64,000 bases of DNA from Woeseiaceae bacterium (lineage in GTDB: Bacteria > Pseudomonadota > Gammaproteobacteria > Steroidobacterales > Woeseiaceae): assembly GCA_021773075.1 (NCBI GenBank), contig JAJFKT010000010.1:62001-126000 (forward strand), given 5' to 3'. Under the pieces are notes generated by a model, which saw only the letters and a list, made by a program, of their open reading frames with translations, ran no database searches and was not told the origin of the DNA. Below, piece after piece: positions 10,135 through 19,520 of the stretch (its first letter is position 1; the number at the start of each line of letters is the position of its first letter). The translations under genes were made by a program, and so were the position numbers.

Positions 10135-11202
10135 ATGGCAGACGTAACCATGCGCCAGATGCTAGAGGCTGGCGTGCATTTTGGTCATCAGACCCGTTAC
10201 TGGAATCCGAAGATGTCACCCTACATCTTTGGCGAACGTAACAAAATCCACATTATTAACCTTGAAAAGAGCCTACCGCTCGCGCGAGAAGCTGCTGCCT
10301 TTGTTAAGGGCACAGTAGCCGACGGCGGCAAAGTCCTGTTTGTTGGCACTAAGCGTGCTGCACGTGAGGCGGTGCAAACGCACGCCAAACGTTGCGAAAT
10401 GCCATTCGTCAGCCAACGCTGGCTCGGCGGCATGCTGACCAACTACAAGACAATTCGGCAATCTGTAAAACGTCTCACGACGCTGGAACAGATGGCCGAC
10501 GATGGGACTTTTGAAGGTCTTACCAAGAAAGAAGTCCTCGGACTCAGCAGAGAGCAGGAAAAACTGGAACGCAGCCTTGGTGGTATCAAGGAAATGCGTA
10601 ATGTTCCTGACGTGTTGTTCGTCGTAGACGTTGATCACGAAGATATCGCGTTGCGCGAAGCCAGAAAGCTGGGCATCCCTGTGGTTGCTGTCGTTGATAC
10701 GAATTGCTCACCGGAAGGCGTTGATTACGTGATTCCTGGTAACGACGATGCGATGCGTGCGATTGAGCTTTACACGGCCTTGGTTGCTGATGCTGTACTT
10801 GATGGTAAGTCTTCATTACCTGATGTGGCACTTGGCGATGATGATTTCGTTGAGCTTGACGAAGACGGCAATGTGAAAAAGAACCGCGCCAAGAAGAAAG
10901 CGGCCAAAAAATCGGGCAAGAAAAAAGCGACCGTAAAGAAAGCAACCGTCAAGAAAGCGCCAGCGAAGAAAGAAGCGGCTCCAGAGGCTGATGAAAAAGC
11001 GGCAGAGCCAGCCGCTGCGGTAAAGGCTGAAGAAAAGGCAGAGGCGAAATCTGAAGAGACAGCTGAGCCAAAATCTGAAGATGCGGCTGAGCCGCCCCCA
11101 TCCGGGGATAAGAAAAAAGCGAAGAAAAAGGCAGCCAAGAAGACCACTAAAAAAGCTGAACCAGAAGTAGACGAAAAAGCTGACGAAAAAGCGGAGGACT
11201 GA
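10135..11202 (+). CDS. rpsB: 30S ribosomal protein S2 with long lysine/glutamate-rich tail
   Basis: Small-subunit protein S2. Residues 1 to about 235 are a normal S2 domain ([65 protein letters not shown] in sequence). Typical S2 ends near residue 240, but this one runs to 355. The extra 110-115 residues are almost entirely Lys, Ala, Glu, Pro and Asp: a first basic block ([28 protein letters not shown]), then an acidic Ala/Glu block, then a second basic block and an acidic end. The tail DNA is in the same frame with no stop or frameshift, so it is part of the protein. tsf follows after 3 bp. Confidence 0.95.
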   Translation: MADVTMRQMLEAGVHFGHQTRYWNPKMSPYIFGERNKIHIINLEKSLPLAREAAAFVKGTVADGGKVLFVGTKRAAREAVQTHAKRCEMPFVSQRWLGGMLTNYKTIRQSVKRLTTLEQMADDGTFEGLTKKEVLGLSREQEKLERSLGGIKEMRNVPDVLFVVDVDHEDIALREARKLGIPVVAVVDTNCSPEGVDYVIPGNDDAMRAIELYTALVADAVLDGKSSLPDVALGDDDFVELDEDGNVKKNRAKKKAAKKSGKKKATVKKATVKKAPAKKEAAPEADEKAAEPAAAVKAEEKAEAKSEETAEPKSEDAAEPPPSGDKKKAKKKAAKKTTKKAEPEVDEKADEKAED

Positions 11203-11205
11203 GCC

Positions 11206-12093
11206 ATGTCTATTACTGCATCAATGGTAAAGGAACTTCGTGAGCGCACTGGTGCTGGCATGATGGAGTGCAAAAAAGCACTCGTTGAGGCTGACGGCAA
11301 CATCGACGCTGCAGCGGAGGCGTTGCGTACAGCGGGTGCGGCAAAGGCTGACAAAAAAGCGAGTCGAGTGGCGGCCGATGGTCGCGTCGTGATTAAGGCA
11401 AATGGTAGCAAGGCGGTTATCGCTGAAGTCAATTCGGAGACCGACTTTGTCGCCAAAGATGAGAACTTCATCAGCTTTGCAGACGCCGTGGCCGCCGCCG
11501 CGTTGTCTTCAGGTGTTACTGAAGCGGCCGACCTGGCTGGCCTTTCGTTGGGTGACTCGACGGTTGAAGCTGCACGTACCGAGTTGGTCCAGAAGGTTGG
11601 TGAAAACATCTCTGTTCGGCGTGCTGAAATCGTTGAGAACGGCGGCCCGATTGGCTTTTACACACACGGAGCACGCATTGGTGCTGTCGTGGCGCTCGAG
11701 GGCGGTGACCAGGAGCTGGCACGGGACATCGCGATGCACGTCGCGGCGATCAATCCCACCTGCATCGATGAGTCGGGTGTACCAGCAGAGACTCTCGAAA
11801 CCGAAAAGCGTATTTTCACGGAGCAGGCCGCAGAATCCGGCAAGCCACCCGAGATCATTGAGAAAATGATCGGCGGACGGATCAACAAATTTCTCAAGGA
11901 AATTACCTTGCTTGGCCAGCCATTTGTCAAAGATGACAAGCAAACAGTCGGTCAGCTGTTGAAGAGCGCGAACGCCAGCGTCGTGTCGTTCACCCGCTTT
12001 GAAGTGGGCGAAGGCATCGAGAAGAAAGTCGAGAATTTTGCGGATGAAGTCATGAAACAGATCGAAGACGCAAAGCCCCCCAAGGGGACGTAG
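11206..12093 (+). CDS. tsf: Elongation factor Ts
   Basis: Guanine-nucleotide exchange factor that recycles EF-Tu. The 295-aa protein starts with the UBA-like domain (VKELRERTGAGMMECKKAL) and contains the conserved TDFVAKDENF contact with EF-Tu near residue 80. Length and order of domains are normal. It is 3 bp after rpsB and preceded by GGACTGAGCC, so it is cotranscribed. Confidence 0.96.
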   Translation: MSITASMVKELRERTGAGMMECKKALVEADGNIDAAAEALRTAGAAKADKKASRVAADGRVVIKANGSKAVIAEVNSETDFVAKDENFISFADAVAAAALSSGVTEAADLAGLSLGDSTVEAARTELVQKVGENISVRRAEIVENGGPIGFYTHGARIGAVVALEGGDQELARDIAMHVAAINPTCIDESGVPAETLETEKRIFTEQAAESGKPPEIIEKMIGGRINKFLKEITLLGQPFVKDDKQTVGQLLKSANASVVSFTRFEVGEGIEKKVENFADEVMKQIEDAKPPKGT

Positions 12094-12216
12094 AAATACG
12101 ACTGACTTTAGGAAATCGGCATAAGCCATTGATTTTAGTAAGGACCTATACGAGGGAATACGCTAGAATCAACGGCCGCTCTGGCCCAGGCCAGGGCTTA
12201 AGCTAAAGGACAATGT
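12094..12216 (+). other. tsf-pyrH intergenic region with possible -10 and hairpin
   Basis: This 123-bp gap contains TAGAAT at 12164-12169, a possible -10 without a convincing -35, followed by an inverted repeat CTGGCC/GGCCAG around 12180-12194. No T-tract follows the hairpin, so it is not a standard terminator. It could let pyrH be transcribed separately from rpsB-tsf. Confidence 0.3.
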
Positions 12217-12939
12217 ATGAGTGACAATCCGGTTCAATACCGTCGTGTATTGCTGAAACTCAGCGGTGAAGCGCTGATGGGGGACCTGGATTACGGTATC
12301 GAACCGAAAGTTATTCAACGTATTGCTGCCGAAATCGCAATAGCCCGCAAGACCGGCGTCGAAATAGCGATTGTTATCGGTGGAGGCAATATATTCCGTG
12401 GGGCCGGTCTGGCACGTGCCGGGATGGACAGGGTCACAGGTGACCACATGGGTATGCTCGCGACCGTCATGAATGCATTGGCCATTCAGGATGCACTTGA
12501 ATCGATGGATGTGTTTGCACGCGTGATGTCTGCTTTGCAGATAAACGCGGTCAGTGAAGATTACATTCGCCGTCGCGCTATTCGGCATTTGGAAAAGGGT
12601 AGAGTGGTTATTTTGGCTGCTGGAACGGGAAACCCGTTTTTCACGACGGACACCGCAGCAAGCTTGCGTGCCATTGAGATAGGGGCCGACGTGCTGTTGA
12701 AGGCAACCAAAGTCGATGGCGTGTACGACTCGGATCCGATGAGCAATCCGGATGCGAAGCGATACGAGACCGTTTCATACGATCAGGTTTTGGCGGACAA
12801 GCTTTCGGTGATGGATGCGACCGCAATCGTAATGTGCCGGGACAATGACCTGCCGTTACGCATTTTTGATCTGACCAGAGCTAATGCACTGGTGCAGGCA
12901 ATGTCAGGCGATAATATTGGGACCGTAGTCACTGCCTGA
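12217..12939 (+). CDS. pyrH: UMP kinase
   Basis: Phosphorylates UMP to UDP in pyrimidine nucleotide synthesis; a hexamer of the amino-acid-kinase fold. The 240-aa sequence shows [10 protein letters not shown] near the start, [20 protein letters not shown] for nucleotide/UMP binding, and [17 protein letters not shown] [14 protein letters not shown] near the end. An AAAGGA site precedes the ATG. frr follows 28 bp downstream as usual. Confidence 0.96.
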   Translation: MSDNPVQYRRVLLKLSGEALMGDLDYGIEPKVIQRIAAEIAIARKTGVEIAIVIGGGNIFRGAGLARAGMDRVTGDHMGMLATVMNALAIQDALESMDVFARVMSALQINAVSEDYIRRRAIRHLEKGRVVILAAGTGNPFFTTDTAASLRAIEIGADVLLKATKVDGVYDSDPMSNPDAKRYETVSYDQVLADKLSVMDATAIVMCRDNDLPLRIFDLTRANALVQAMSGDNIGTVVTA

Positions 12940-12967
12940 ACAGGCAGACAAAAGAGGGCTGTAAATC

Positions 12968-13525
12968 GTGTTGGATGAAATCAAGAAAGATGCCAGTAGC
13001 CGAATGGCTAAAAGTGTCGCTTCTTTGCAGCAGGAGCTGACCAAAATTCGAACGGGCCGGGCTCACACGAGCCTGCTCGATCATATTACCGTTGAGTATT
13101 ACGGCAGCCAGATGCCACTGAACCAGGTATCCAATGTCGGCGTTGAGGATTCTCGCACGTTGATCATTACGCCCTGGGAAAAAGACATGGTTCAGCCGAT
13201 CGAAAAAGCCATTATGTCGTCCGACCTGGGATTGAATCCGGCTACAGCCGGCACTGTTATTCGTGTGCCATTGCCCGCGCTGACGGAAGAGCGACGTAAG
13301 GACATGATCCGCGTGGTTCGAAACGAAGCTGAAGGCGGTCGAATTGCAATTCGTAATATTCGTCGCGACGCGATGCACGACGTCAAAGAATTACTCAAAG
13401 AAAAAATGATCGGCGAGGATGACGAACGTCGTGCCGAGGGTGAGATCCAGGCGATAACAGACAAGCATGTTGCCGAGGTCGATGCAGTCTTGGCGGACAA
13501 AGAGTCTGAGTTGATGGAGATATAG
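12968..13525 (+). CDS. frr: Ribosome recycling factor
   Basis: Splits post-termination ribosomes together with EF-G. At 185 aa it has the family length, with [23 protein letters not shown] in two parts around residues 25-47 and the C-terminal helix region [18 protein letters not shown]. The frame is read from a GTG at 12968 or just upstream (GTGTTGGATG), with the ATG-equivalent position giving [13 protein letters not shown]. Lies between pyrH and uppS, the standard order. Confidence 0.95.
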   Translation: MLDEIKKDASSRMAKSVASLQQELTKIRTGRAHTSLLDHITVEYYGSQMPLNQVSNVGVEDSRTLIITPWEKDMVQPIEKAIMSSDLGLNPATAGTVIRVPLPALTEERRKDMIRVVRNEAEGGRIAIRNIRRDAMHDVKELLKEKMIGEDDERRAEGEIQAITDKHVAEVDAVLADKESELMEI

Positions 13526-13557
13526 GGGTTCGTCACCTTATATATACACGTCTAACC

Positions 13558-14319
13558 ATGCCCGAGCCATCTATACAGCCAACGACCAATAACAGCAGCG
13601 TGCCACGGCATGTTGCCATTATCATGGATGGCAATGGTCGCTGGGCGAAAAGTCGCAATAAACCGCGCCATTCAGGGCATCGTGCCGGCGTTAAGTCTGT
13701 GCGTATGTCTGTCGAAACGGCCGCCCAAAGAGGAATCGAATACCTGACCCTGTTCGCGTTTAGCAGCGAAAACTGGTCGCGTCCCGAAGATGAAGTCAGT
13801 TCGTTGATGAAATTGTTTGTTGAGGCCTTGCGACGAGAAGTCGACGAGCTGCATCGTAATAACGTAAGGCTGCTGTTTGTCGGTGCGCTGGATGAACTGA
13901 GCACGGGCTTGCGCAAGAAAATCGCGCAGTCCGAGCAGAAAACAGCGGCCAATACTGGATTGCAATTGACCGTTGCAATCGCTTATGGCGGGCGTTGGGA
14001 CATTATTCAGGCCAGTAAATCGATTGCTCGCAAAGTGGCAGACGGCTCACTGCAGCTCGACGATGTGAACGATGAGGCGTTTTCAGCTGAATTACAGCTG
14101 TCTGCAGTGCCGGACCCGGATTTGTTGATCAGGACTGGTGGTGAACAGCGCATCAGCAATTTTCTGCTGTGGAATCTTGCCTATGCCGAGCTTTGGTTTA
14201 CCAACATTCTGTGGCCGGAGTTCGATCAGAACGTATTTGATGAGGCCTTGTCTTTTTACGCCGGCAAGCAGCGACGTTTCGGACACACAGGCGACCAGGT
14301 AGAGACGACCGGATGTTAA
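13558..14319 (+). CDS. uppS: Undecaprenyl diphosphate synthase (cis-prenyltransferase)
   Basis: Condenses isopentenyl diphosphate with farnesyl diphosphate to make the C55 carrier for peptidoglycan and O-antigen. The catalytic Asp24 lies in AIIMDGNGRWAKSR, followed by HRAG and FAFSSENWSRP, and the C-terminal RTGGEQRISNFLLWN binds IPP. Length 253 aa is normal. The last codons overlap the cdsA start by 7 bp. It needs IPP and FPP, although the usual neighbouring dxr gene is not present. Confidence 0.96.
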   Translation: MPEPSIQPTTNNSSVPRHVAIIMDGNGRWAKSRNKPRHSGHRAGVKSVRMSVETAAQRGIEYLTLFAFSSENWSRPEDEVSSLMKLFVEALRREVDELHRNNVRLLFVGALDELSTGLRKKIAQSEQKTAANTGLQLTVAIAYGGRWDIIQASKSIARKVADGSLQLDDVNDEAFSAELQLSAVPDPDLLIRTGGEQRISNFLLWNLAYAELWFTNILWPEFDQNVFDEALSFYAGKQRRFGHTGDQVETTGC

Positions 14320-15098
14320 GAACCCGAGTCATTACAGGAGTGATAGCACTCGCCATCCTTGGCGCGGTGTTATTCGTCGTTCCGCCGGATTTCGCAATAC
14401 TGGTGTTTGCATTTCTGATCGTGGCCGGTGCCTGGGAATGGTCTGGATTTCTCGGCTTGTCATCAAACACTGGCCGTTATGCATATGCTGCGCTGATTGC
14501 CGCATTGCTGGCGATTATAGTTTTCGTGGTTCCCGAGTATTCGGTAACGCTCTTGCAGTTGGCGTGTCTTTGGTGGTTCATCGCGTTTCTTTGGACGTTC
14601 TTTTTTCCAACACCGATACCGGTCGTTATTCGATGGGTATGTGGCGCTCTTATTCTGGTACCGCTCTTTATCGCCATGATATCCCTGTACAGCTACTCTT
14701 CGCAGCTTCTGTTATTCGCGCTAATTCTCGTGTGGGCGGCTGATAGCGGAGCCTACTTCAGTGGCAAACGCTTTGGGCGGGTTAAGTTGGCACCCAGTAT
14801 CAGCCCCGGAAAAACCTGGGAGGGTGTTTTCGGTGGGCTCGTGCTGGTCGGCTTATTGGCAACGGGTTTTGCCTATTACGCGGATATTAACGTCGCGGTA
14901 TTGCTGCCGTTTAGTCTTGCGGTCGGTGCAATATCCGTCGTCGGCGACCTGACTGTGAGCATGTTCAAACGTACTGCCGGCGTGAAGGACAGCGGCAAGC
15001 TGTTTCCTGGGCATGGCGGCGTTCTGGATCGTATCGATAGCGTGGCAGCGGCGGCGCCATTGTTTGTTCTGGGACTTGACTGGCTGGATCTGGTTTGA
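14313..15098 (+). CDS. cdsA: Phosphatidate cytidylyltransferase
   Basis: Inner-membrane enzyme that makes CDP-diacylglycerol from phosphatidate and CTP. The 261-aa protein has about seven to eight hydrophobic segments and ends with the signature region KRTAGVKDSGKLFPGHGG followed by VLDRIDS. It overlaps uppS by 7 bp. In most relatives dxr comes next, but here rseP follows after 103 bp. Confidence 0.94.
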   Translation: MLRTRVITGVIALAILGAVLFVVPPDFAILVFAFLIVAGAWEWSGFLGLSSNTGRYAYAALIAALLAIIVFVVPEYSVTLLQLACLWWFIAFLWTFFFPTPIPVVIRWVCGALILVPLFIAMISLYSYSSQLLLFALILVWAADSGAYFSGKRFGRVKLAPSISPGKTWEGVFGGLVLVGLLATGFAYYADINVAVLLPFSLAVGAISVVGDLTVSMFKRTAGVKDSGKLFPGHGGVLDRIDSVAAAAPLFVLGLDWLDLV

Positions 15099-15201
15099 TG
15101 CTTCGTTCAGGCAACATTCATGGACTGACACTTAGTGTGATGAGCGATGCTGCGGGAACTGCAGCTATCGTAAGCAGTCCACAAGTGAGGGGTGACTAAC
15201 T

Positions 15202-16542
15202 TTGACTGATTTCCTGATCGATCTGCTGGCATTCATTGCTCTGATCAGTATTCTCGTTGCTGTGCACGAGTACGGGCACTACATTGTCGGGCGTTGGTCG
15301 GGTATGAAGGTGTTGCGCTTTTCAATCGGCTTCGGCAAGCCAATCTGGACCCGTGTTGGCGGCACTGATCAAACTGAATATTGCATCTCGGCTGTACCGC
15401 TGGGTGGCTATGTACGTTTTCTTGATAGTCGTGACGGTATCGTCGAAGCGGAAGATGAAGGTCGTGCTTTCGACCAGCGTCCCATACCGGCGCGTATCGC
15501 AGTGCTGCTTGCAGGACCGGCGTTCAATTTCATTTTTGCCATTCTTGCTTACTGGCTTTTGATGGCCGGTGGCGTGACCGATATTCGGCCTGCTGTTGGT
15601 GTCGTTTCTGCGGATTCGTATGCCGCTAAAGCCGGCCTTCAGTACGGCGACAAGATCATCGCTGTCGGCGATGTTAAGACCAGTGCCTGGGAAGAAACGC
15701 TTGTGGCAATGCTCGATGAAATGGTCGACGACGGACGCATTCCGATGACGCTGGAGTCAGATGATGGCCGACTTCGACAGGCGGTGATAAATGTTGCTGA
15801 TGCCAGAACTCAGCTAACTGAACCCGGCGCCTTATGGGACGGGCTGGGCCTGCACCCATGGCAACCGCCAGCCATTGTTGGAATCGTAAGCGAAGGCTCA
15901 GCTGCCGAAAAAGCAGATCTACAGCCAGGCGATCAAATTACGGCAATCGATGGTGAGGAGCTTGTCCTGTTCGCGGATTTGACGGCAATTGTCGAACCGA
16001 AAGCCGGCCAGCAGGTAAGCATTGATTTCCTGCGTGATGGCTACGAACGTTCGGTTTCCGTCATCCTGGGAAGCCAGGAAAAGGATGGCGAGCGTGTTGG
16101 ACTTCTTGGCGTGCGTCGTACTGCAGTTCCAGAACACATGATTTCGCGGCGATCGTTTACGCCGGTCGAATCGTTGCAAGCCGCGGTGACTAAGACCTGG
16201 TCAACGACAGCCTTTACCGTGCGAATGCTGGGACGAATGGTAACCGGTGATGTGTCGATGAAAAACATCAGTGGCCCAATAAAAATTGCACAGATTGCAG
16301 GCGATTCGGTAGAAAGAGGCTGGCGGTATTTCGTCGGAATTTTGGCAGTGATAAGCATCAGCCTTGGTGTATTGAATCTATTGCCAGTGCCTGTCCTCGA
16401 TGGTGGCCAGATCGTGTACCAGGTTGTCGAGGGCATCAGGGGTGGGCCGATGACCGAACGCGCGCAGATTCTTGGTCAACAGATAGGCATACTCGCCTTG
16501 CTTATTTTGATGACTTTCGCCTTTTACAACGACCTGACTTAA
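15202..16542 (+). CDS. rseP: Site-2 intramembrane zinc protease RseP
   Basis: Cleaves the anti-sigma factor RseA within the membrane after DegS, releasing sigma-E; its substrate gene rseA is also in this window (57639). The HExxH site is HEYGH at residues 22-26 in the first membrane segment, two PDZ-like domains span about 125-300, and the second active-site motif is NLLPVPVLDGGQ near 392. The start is a TTG at 15202 behind GAGGGG. Length 446 aa is normal. bamA follows 37 bp downstream. Confidence 0.95.
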   Translation: MTDFLIDLLAFIALISILVAVHEYGHYIVGRWSGMKVLRFSIGFGKPIWTRVGGTDQTEYCISAVPLGGYVRFLDSRDGIVEAEDEGRAFDQRPIPARIAVLLAGPAFNFIFAILAYWLLMAGGVTDIRPAVGVVSADSYAAKAGLQYGDKIIAVGDVKTSAWEETLVAMLDEMVDDGRIPMTLESDDGRLRQAVINVADARTQLTEPGALWDGLGLHPWQPPAIVGIVSEGSAAEKADLQPGDQITAIDGEELVLFADLTAIVEPKAGQQVSIDFLRDGYERSVSVILGSQEKDGERVGLLGVRRTAVPEHMISRRSFTPVESLQAAVTKTWSTTAFTVRMLGRMVTGDVSMKNISGPIKIAQIAGDSVERGWRYFVGILAVISISLGVLNLLPVPVLDGGQIVYQVVEGIRGGPMTERAQILGQQIGILALLILMTFAFYNDLT

Positions 16543-16579
16543 GTCCTCGAGTCACAGGAACCAAGGGATTATTTTTCAC

Positions 16580-18955
16580 ATGAAAAAGACGTTATTCACA
16601 TTGCTTGTATTCCTGCCACTGATTTCGATTGCGAGTGGAGATTTCGTTGTTAAGGATATGCGCGTTGAGGGCCTGCAGCGTATTTCAGAAGGAACAGTAT
16701 TCAACTACCTGCCAATCAATGTTGGTGACGAGATTGATAACGTCCGTATCGGCGAAGCTATTCGTGCGTTATATGGACAAAACCTGTTTGACGACATTGA
16801 AATTCGACGCGACGGCGAAACGCTGCTCATAGTCGTAAAGGAACGTCCCTCGATCGAAAACTTCAGCATCGATGGCAACAAGGACATCAAGACGGAAGAT
16901 TTGATGGACTCACTGCGCAATGTTGGACTCGCTCGCGGGCGAACTTTCGATCGCTCAGTTCTGGATAACGTCGAGATGTTTCTGCGTGAACAGTATTACG
17001 ATCGCGGCAAGTACGGTGTCGACATCAAGACCAACGTGGTGGATCGTCCGAATAATACTGTTCGGGTCAGCGTTGAGGTGAAGGAAGGGGATCGTGCGAA
17101 AATCCGCCAGGTAAATATCGTCGGAAATGAAGTCTTCGATGAAAAGGACATTCGCGAAGACTTCACGCTTGATACCGGAAACTGGTTGTCCTGGATCCGG
17201 CAAGACGATCGCTACTCAAAAGAAGCACTGGAAGGCGATCTTGAAATACTTCGCTCTTTTTATATGGATCGCGGCTACGCCGACTACCGCGTCGACTCCA
17301 CGCAGGTTGCCATCTCTCCAAATAAGAAGGACATCTTTGTTACGATTAACGTACACGAAGGTGATGTTTATACGATTTCCGAAGTCAAACTCGTTGGCGA
17401 AATGGCTGTGCCCGAAGAGTATCTGCGCAGCTTGGTGTTTACGGCACCGGGTGCCGTGTTTAGTCAGACCGCGTTGACGCGCTCGGCTGAGTTCATGCAG
17501 TTCCGACTGGGAGAGGAAGGCTACGCGAACGCGGAAATCGAACCAGTTCCTGAATTGGATCATGAGACAAAAGAAGCCGCTGTTACCTTTTTCGTGAATC
17601 CGCAGAACAGAGTCTACGTACGCAATATTCATTTCACCGGTGTCGGTGAAGTCGAGGACGAGGTTCTGCGTCGTGAGGTCCGACAGATGGAAGGATCCTA
17701 TTTGTCGAATACGCTCATGGATCGTTCGAAAATTTTGTTGCAACGCTTACCGTATGTTGAACCCGGCGTCGACTATCGCACCTCTCCCGTGCCTGGCAGT
17801 CCGGACCTCGTGGATGTTGATTTCGATCTTCAGTATCGAATGCCTGGCCAGTTTTCAGGTGGCCTTGGTTTTTCTGAATCCCAGGGCTTGCTATTGAACG
17901 GCAGTGTCGTGCACACCAACTTCCTGGGAACCGGAAATAGAGTAGCGCTTGAGCTGAATTCCGGCCGCTTCCAAAAGCTCTACAGTATTTCGCATACGGA
18001 TCCCTATCGAACCATGGACGGTGTGCATCGGACCGTAAGCGTAAATTTTCGCGACATTACGCAATTCACATCCGCGGCCTCCGATTTCTCGACAACAAGT
18101 GCGGGGGCGACCGCGGACTACGGTTACCCGATTTCGGAGTTTCAGCGAGTTTCGTTCGGTTTGACGTTTCAGCACTCTGAGCTCTTGTCGTCTTCCAACA
18201 GCACGCGGCAGGCGCAGGAATGGGTATCCAATAATGGTAATCCATTCGTTGAGGACCTCGGCAACGGCCTTACTTTCTTCGGATCAGAGTTCGATACATT
18301 GGAATTTATCGCTGGCTGGTCATATGACAGCCGTAACCGCTCACTATTCGCAACTCGGGGCACACGGCAACAACTTTTCCTGAGTGCGGCGGTTCCCGGC
18401 AGCGACATCGAGTTTTTTCAGGCACGTTTCAATTTTACCAAATATGTCCCAATTACGTCGCGGTGGATAATACGTCTTAATGCAGAGCTCGGCCTAACTG
18501 AGGCGCTCGGCGATACGACGGCGGCCCCGCCGTATAAGCAATTCTTTAGTGGTGGTCCGGAATCGGTACGAGGCTTCAAGGAGTCATACCTCGGTCCACG
18601 TGACAGTTTTGGTCGTCCCTATGGCGGTAATATGTTGGTTGCCGGCCAGGTAGAGCTTATAATCCCGCTGCCGGGTAAGTTCGCGAGTCAGGCGCGGGCG
18701 AGCTTGTTTTACGACTTCGGCAATGTATTCAACACGGGTGAGGTTGCTTTCACGGATAAATTGGGCAGCCCAATTGAGTACAAACCAGATATTGATGAAT
18801 TGAAAACATCTGTCGGTATAGGTGTGCAATGGCTTGCACCGTTAGGATTGTTCCGATTCAGTTATGCGTTACCTTTGAATGAGTTCATTGGTAACGACCG
18901 ATTTTACGGAGACGAACTGGAGCGATTCCAGTTCTCCATTGGACAAGCATTTTAA
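16580..18955 (+). CDS. bamA: Outer-membrane protein assembly factor BamA
   Basis: Central beta-barrel of the BAM complex that inserts outer-membrane proteins. The 791-aa precursor has a signal peptide ending near ASG, five POTRA repeats over about residues 22-420, and a C-terminal barrel. The conserved VRGF motif is in ESVRGFKESYLGP, and the chain ends in Phe (FSIGQAF), the usual barrel-terminal signal. Lies between rseP and skp as in other Gammaproteobacteria. Confidence 0.96.
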   Translation: MKKTLFTLLVFLPLISIASGDFVVKDMRVEGLQRISEGTVFNYLPINVGDEIDNVRIGEAIRALYGQNLFDDIEIRRDGETLLIVVKERPSIENFSIDGNKDIKTEDLMDSLRNVGLARGRTFDRSVLDNVEMFLREQYYDRGKYGVDIKTNVVDRPNNTVRVSVEVKEGDRAKIRQVNIVGNEVFDEKDIREDFTLDTGNWLSWIRQDDRYSKEALEGDLEILRSFYMDRGYADYRVDSTQVAISPNKKDIFVTINVHEGDVYTISEVKLVGEMAVPEEYLRSLVFTAPGAVFSQTALTRSAEFMQFRLGEEGYANAEIEPVPELDHETKEAAVTFFVNPQNRVYVRNIHFTGVGEVEDEVLRREVRQMEGSYLSNTLMDRSKILLQRLPYVEPGVDYRTSPVPGSPDLVDVDFDLQYRMPGQFSGGLGFSESQGLLLNGSVVHTNFLGTGNRVALELNSGRFQKLYSISHTDPYRTMDGVHRTVSVNFRDITQFTSAASDFSTTSAGATADYGYPISEFQRVSFGLTFQHSELLSSSNSTRQAQEWVSNNGNPFVEDLGNGLTFFGSEFDTLEFIAGWSYDSRNRSLFATRGTRQQLFLSAAVPGSDIEFFQARFNFTKYVPITSRWIIRLNAELGLTEALGDTTAAPPYKQFFSGGPESVRGFKESYLGPRDSFGRPYGGNMLVAGQVELIIPLPGKFASQARASLFYDFGNVFNTGEVAFTDKLGSPIEYKPDIDELKTSVGIGVQWLAPLGLFRFSYALPLNEFIGNDRFYGDELERFQFSIGQAF

Positions 18956-18968
18956 GGGAATGGGATAG

Positions 18969-19502
18969 ATGAGTTTTATGAATAAGAAGTTATTTAGAGC
19001 AGTACTTGGTGTCACGATGGTGTTTGCGTTCGCAATACCTGCGGCGGCTCAGGAAGCGAAGATTGGATTCGTGAGTTTGCAAGCAGTTGTTGAACGTGCG
19101 CCGCAAACGCAAGCGGTGATGGAAGCATTGACCGAAGAGTTTGCGCCACAGGAGCGCGAAATCGTCTCGAAGCGAAAAGAGATCGAAGACTTGCAGGCGA
19201 AGGTTCAAAAAGACCTTGCAGTAATGGGCGAAACTGAGCGTCGTAATGCAGAAAAAAACCTGCGTGAATTGGGCCGCGATTTCGAGCGTCTTCGCACGGA
19301 GTATCAGGAAGACAGCAATCTCCGTCAAAACGAAGAAATTGCTCAGTTGCAACGCGCTATCCTCAAAGAGGTTCAGGATTACGCTGCAGCACAAGGCTAT
19401 GATCTGATTTTCGGTGATGGCCTTCTGTATGTAAGTAATGCCATGAATATTACGGAAGATGTGTTGAAGGCCGTGATTGCCAACTACGAGGCGTCGCAGT
19501 AG
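18969..19502 (+). CDS. skp: Periplasmic chaperone Skp (OmpH)
   Basis: Trimeric periplasmic chaperone that carries unfolded outer-membrane proteins to BamA. The 177-aa precursor has a signal peptide ending near AAA-Q, then KIGFVSLQAVVERAP and a long charged coiled-coil region (about residues 55-130). The fold is recognised from this layout and its place between bamA and lpxD. A GGGAATGGGATAG stretch lies before the ATG. Confidence 0.92.
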   Translation: MSFMNKKLFRAVLGVTMVFAFAIPAAAQEAKIGFVSLQAVVERAPQTQAVMEALTEEFAPQEREIVSKRKEIEDLQAKVQKDLAVMGETERRNAEKNLRELGRDFERLRTEYQEDSNLRQNEEIAQLQRAILKEVQDYAAAQGYDLIFGDGLLYVSNAMNITEDVLKAVIANYEASQ

Positions 19503-19520
19503 GTCGGCGCGGCGACTCGA

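Noticed and set aside
10770..11609. 279-codon minus-strand frame opposite the rpsB tail and tsf
   Set aside because: Its Ser/Ala/Phe-rich product is the mirror of the Lys/Ala/Glu tail and has no family features.
15099..15201. Remnant of dxr between cdsA and rseP
   Set aside because: In any frame the 103 bp show no peptide resembling DXR; I treat the gene as absent.
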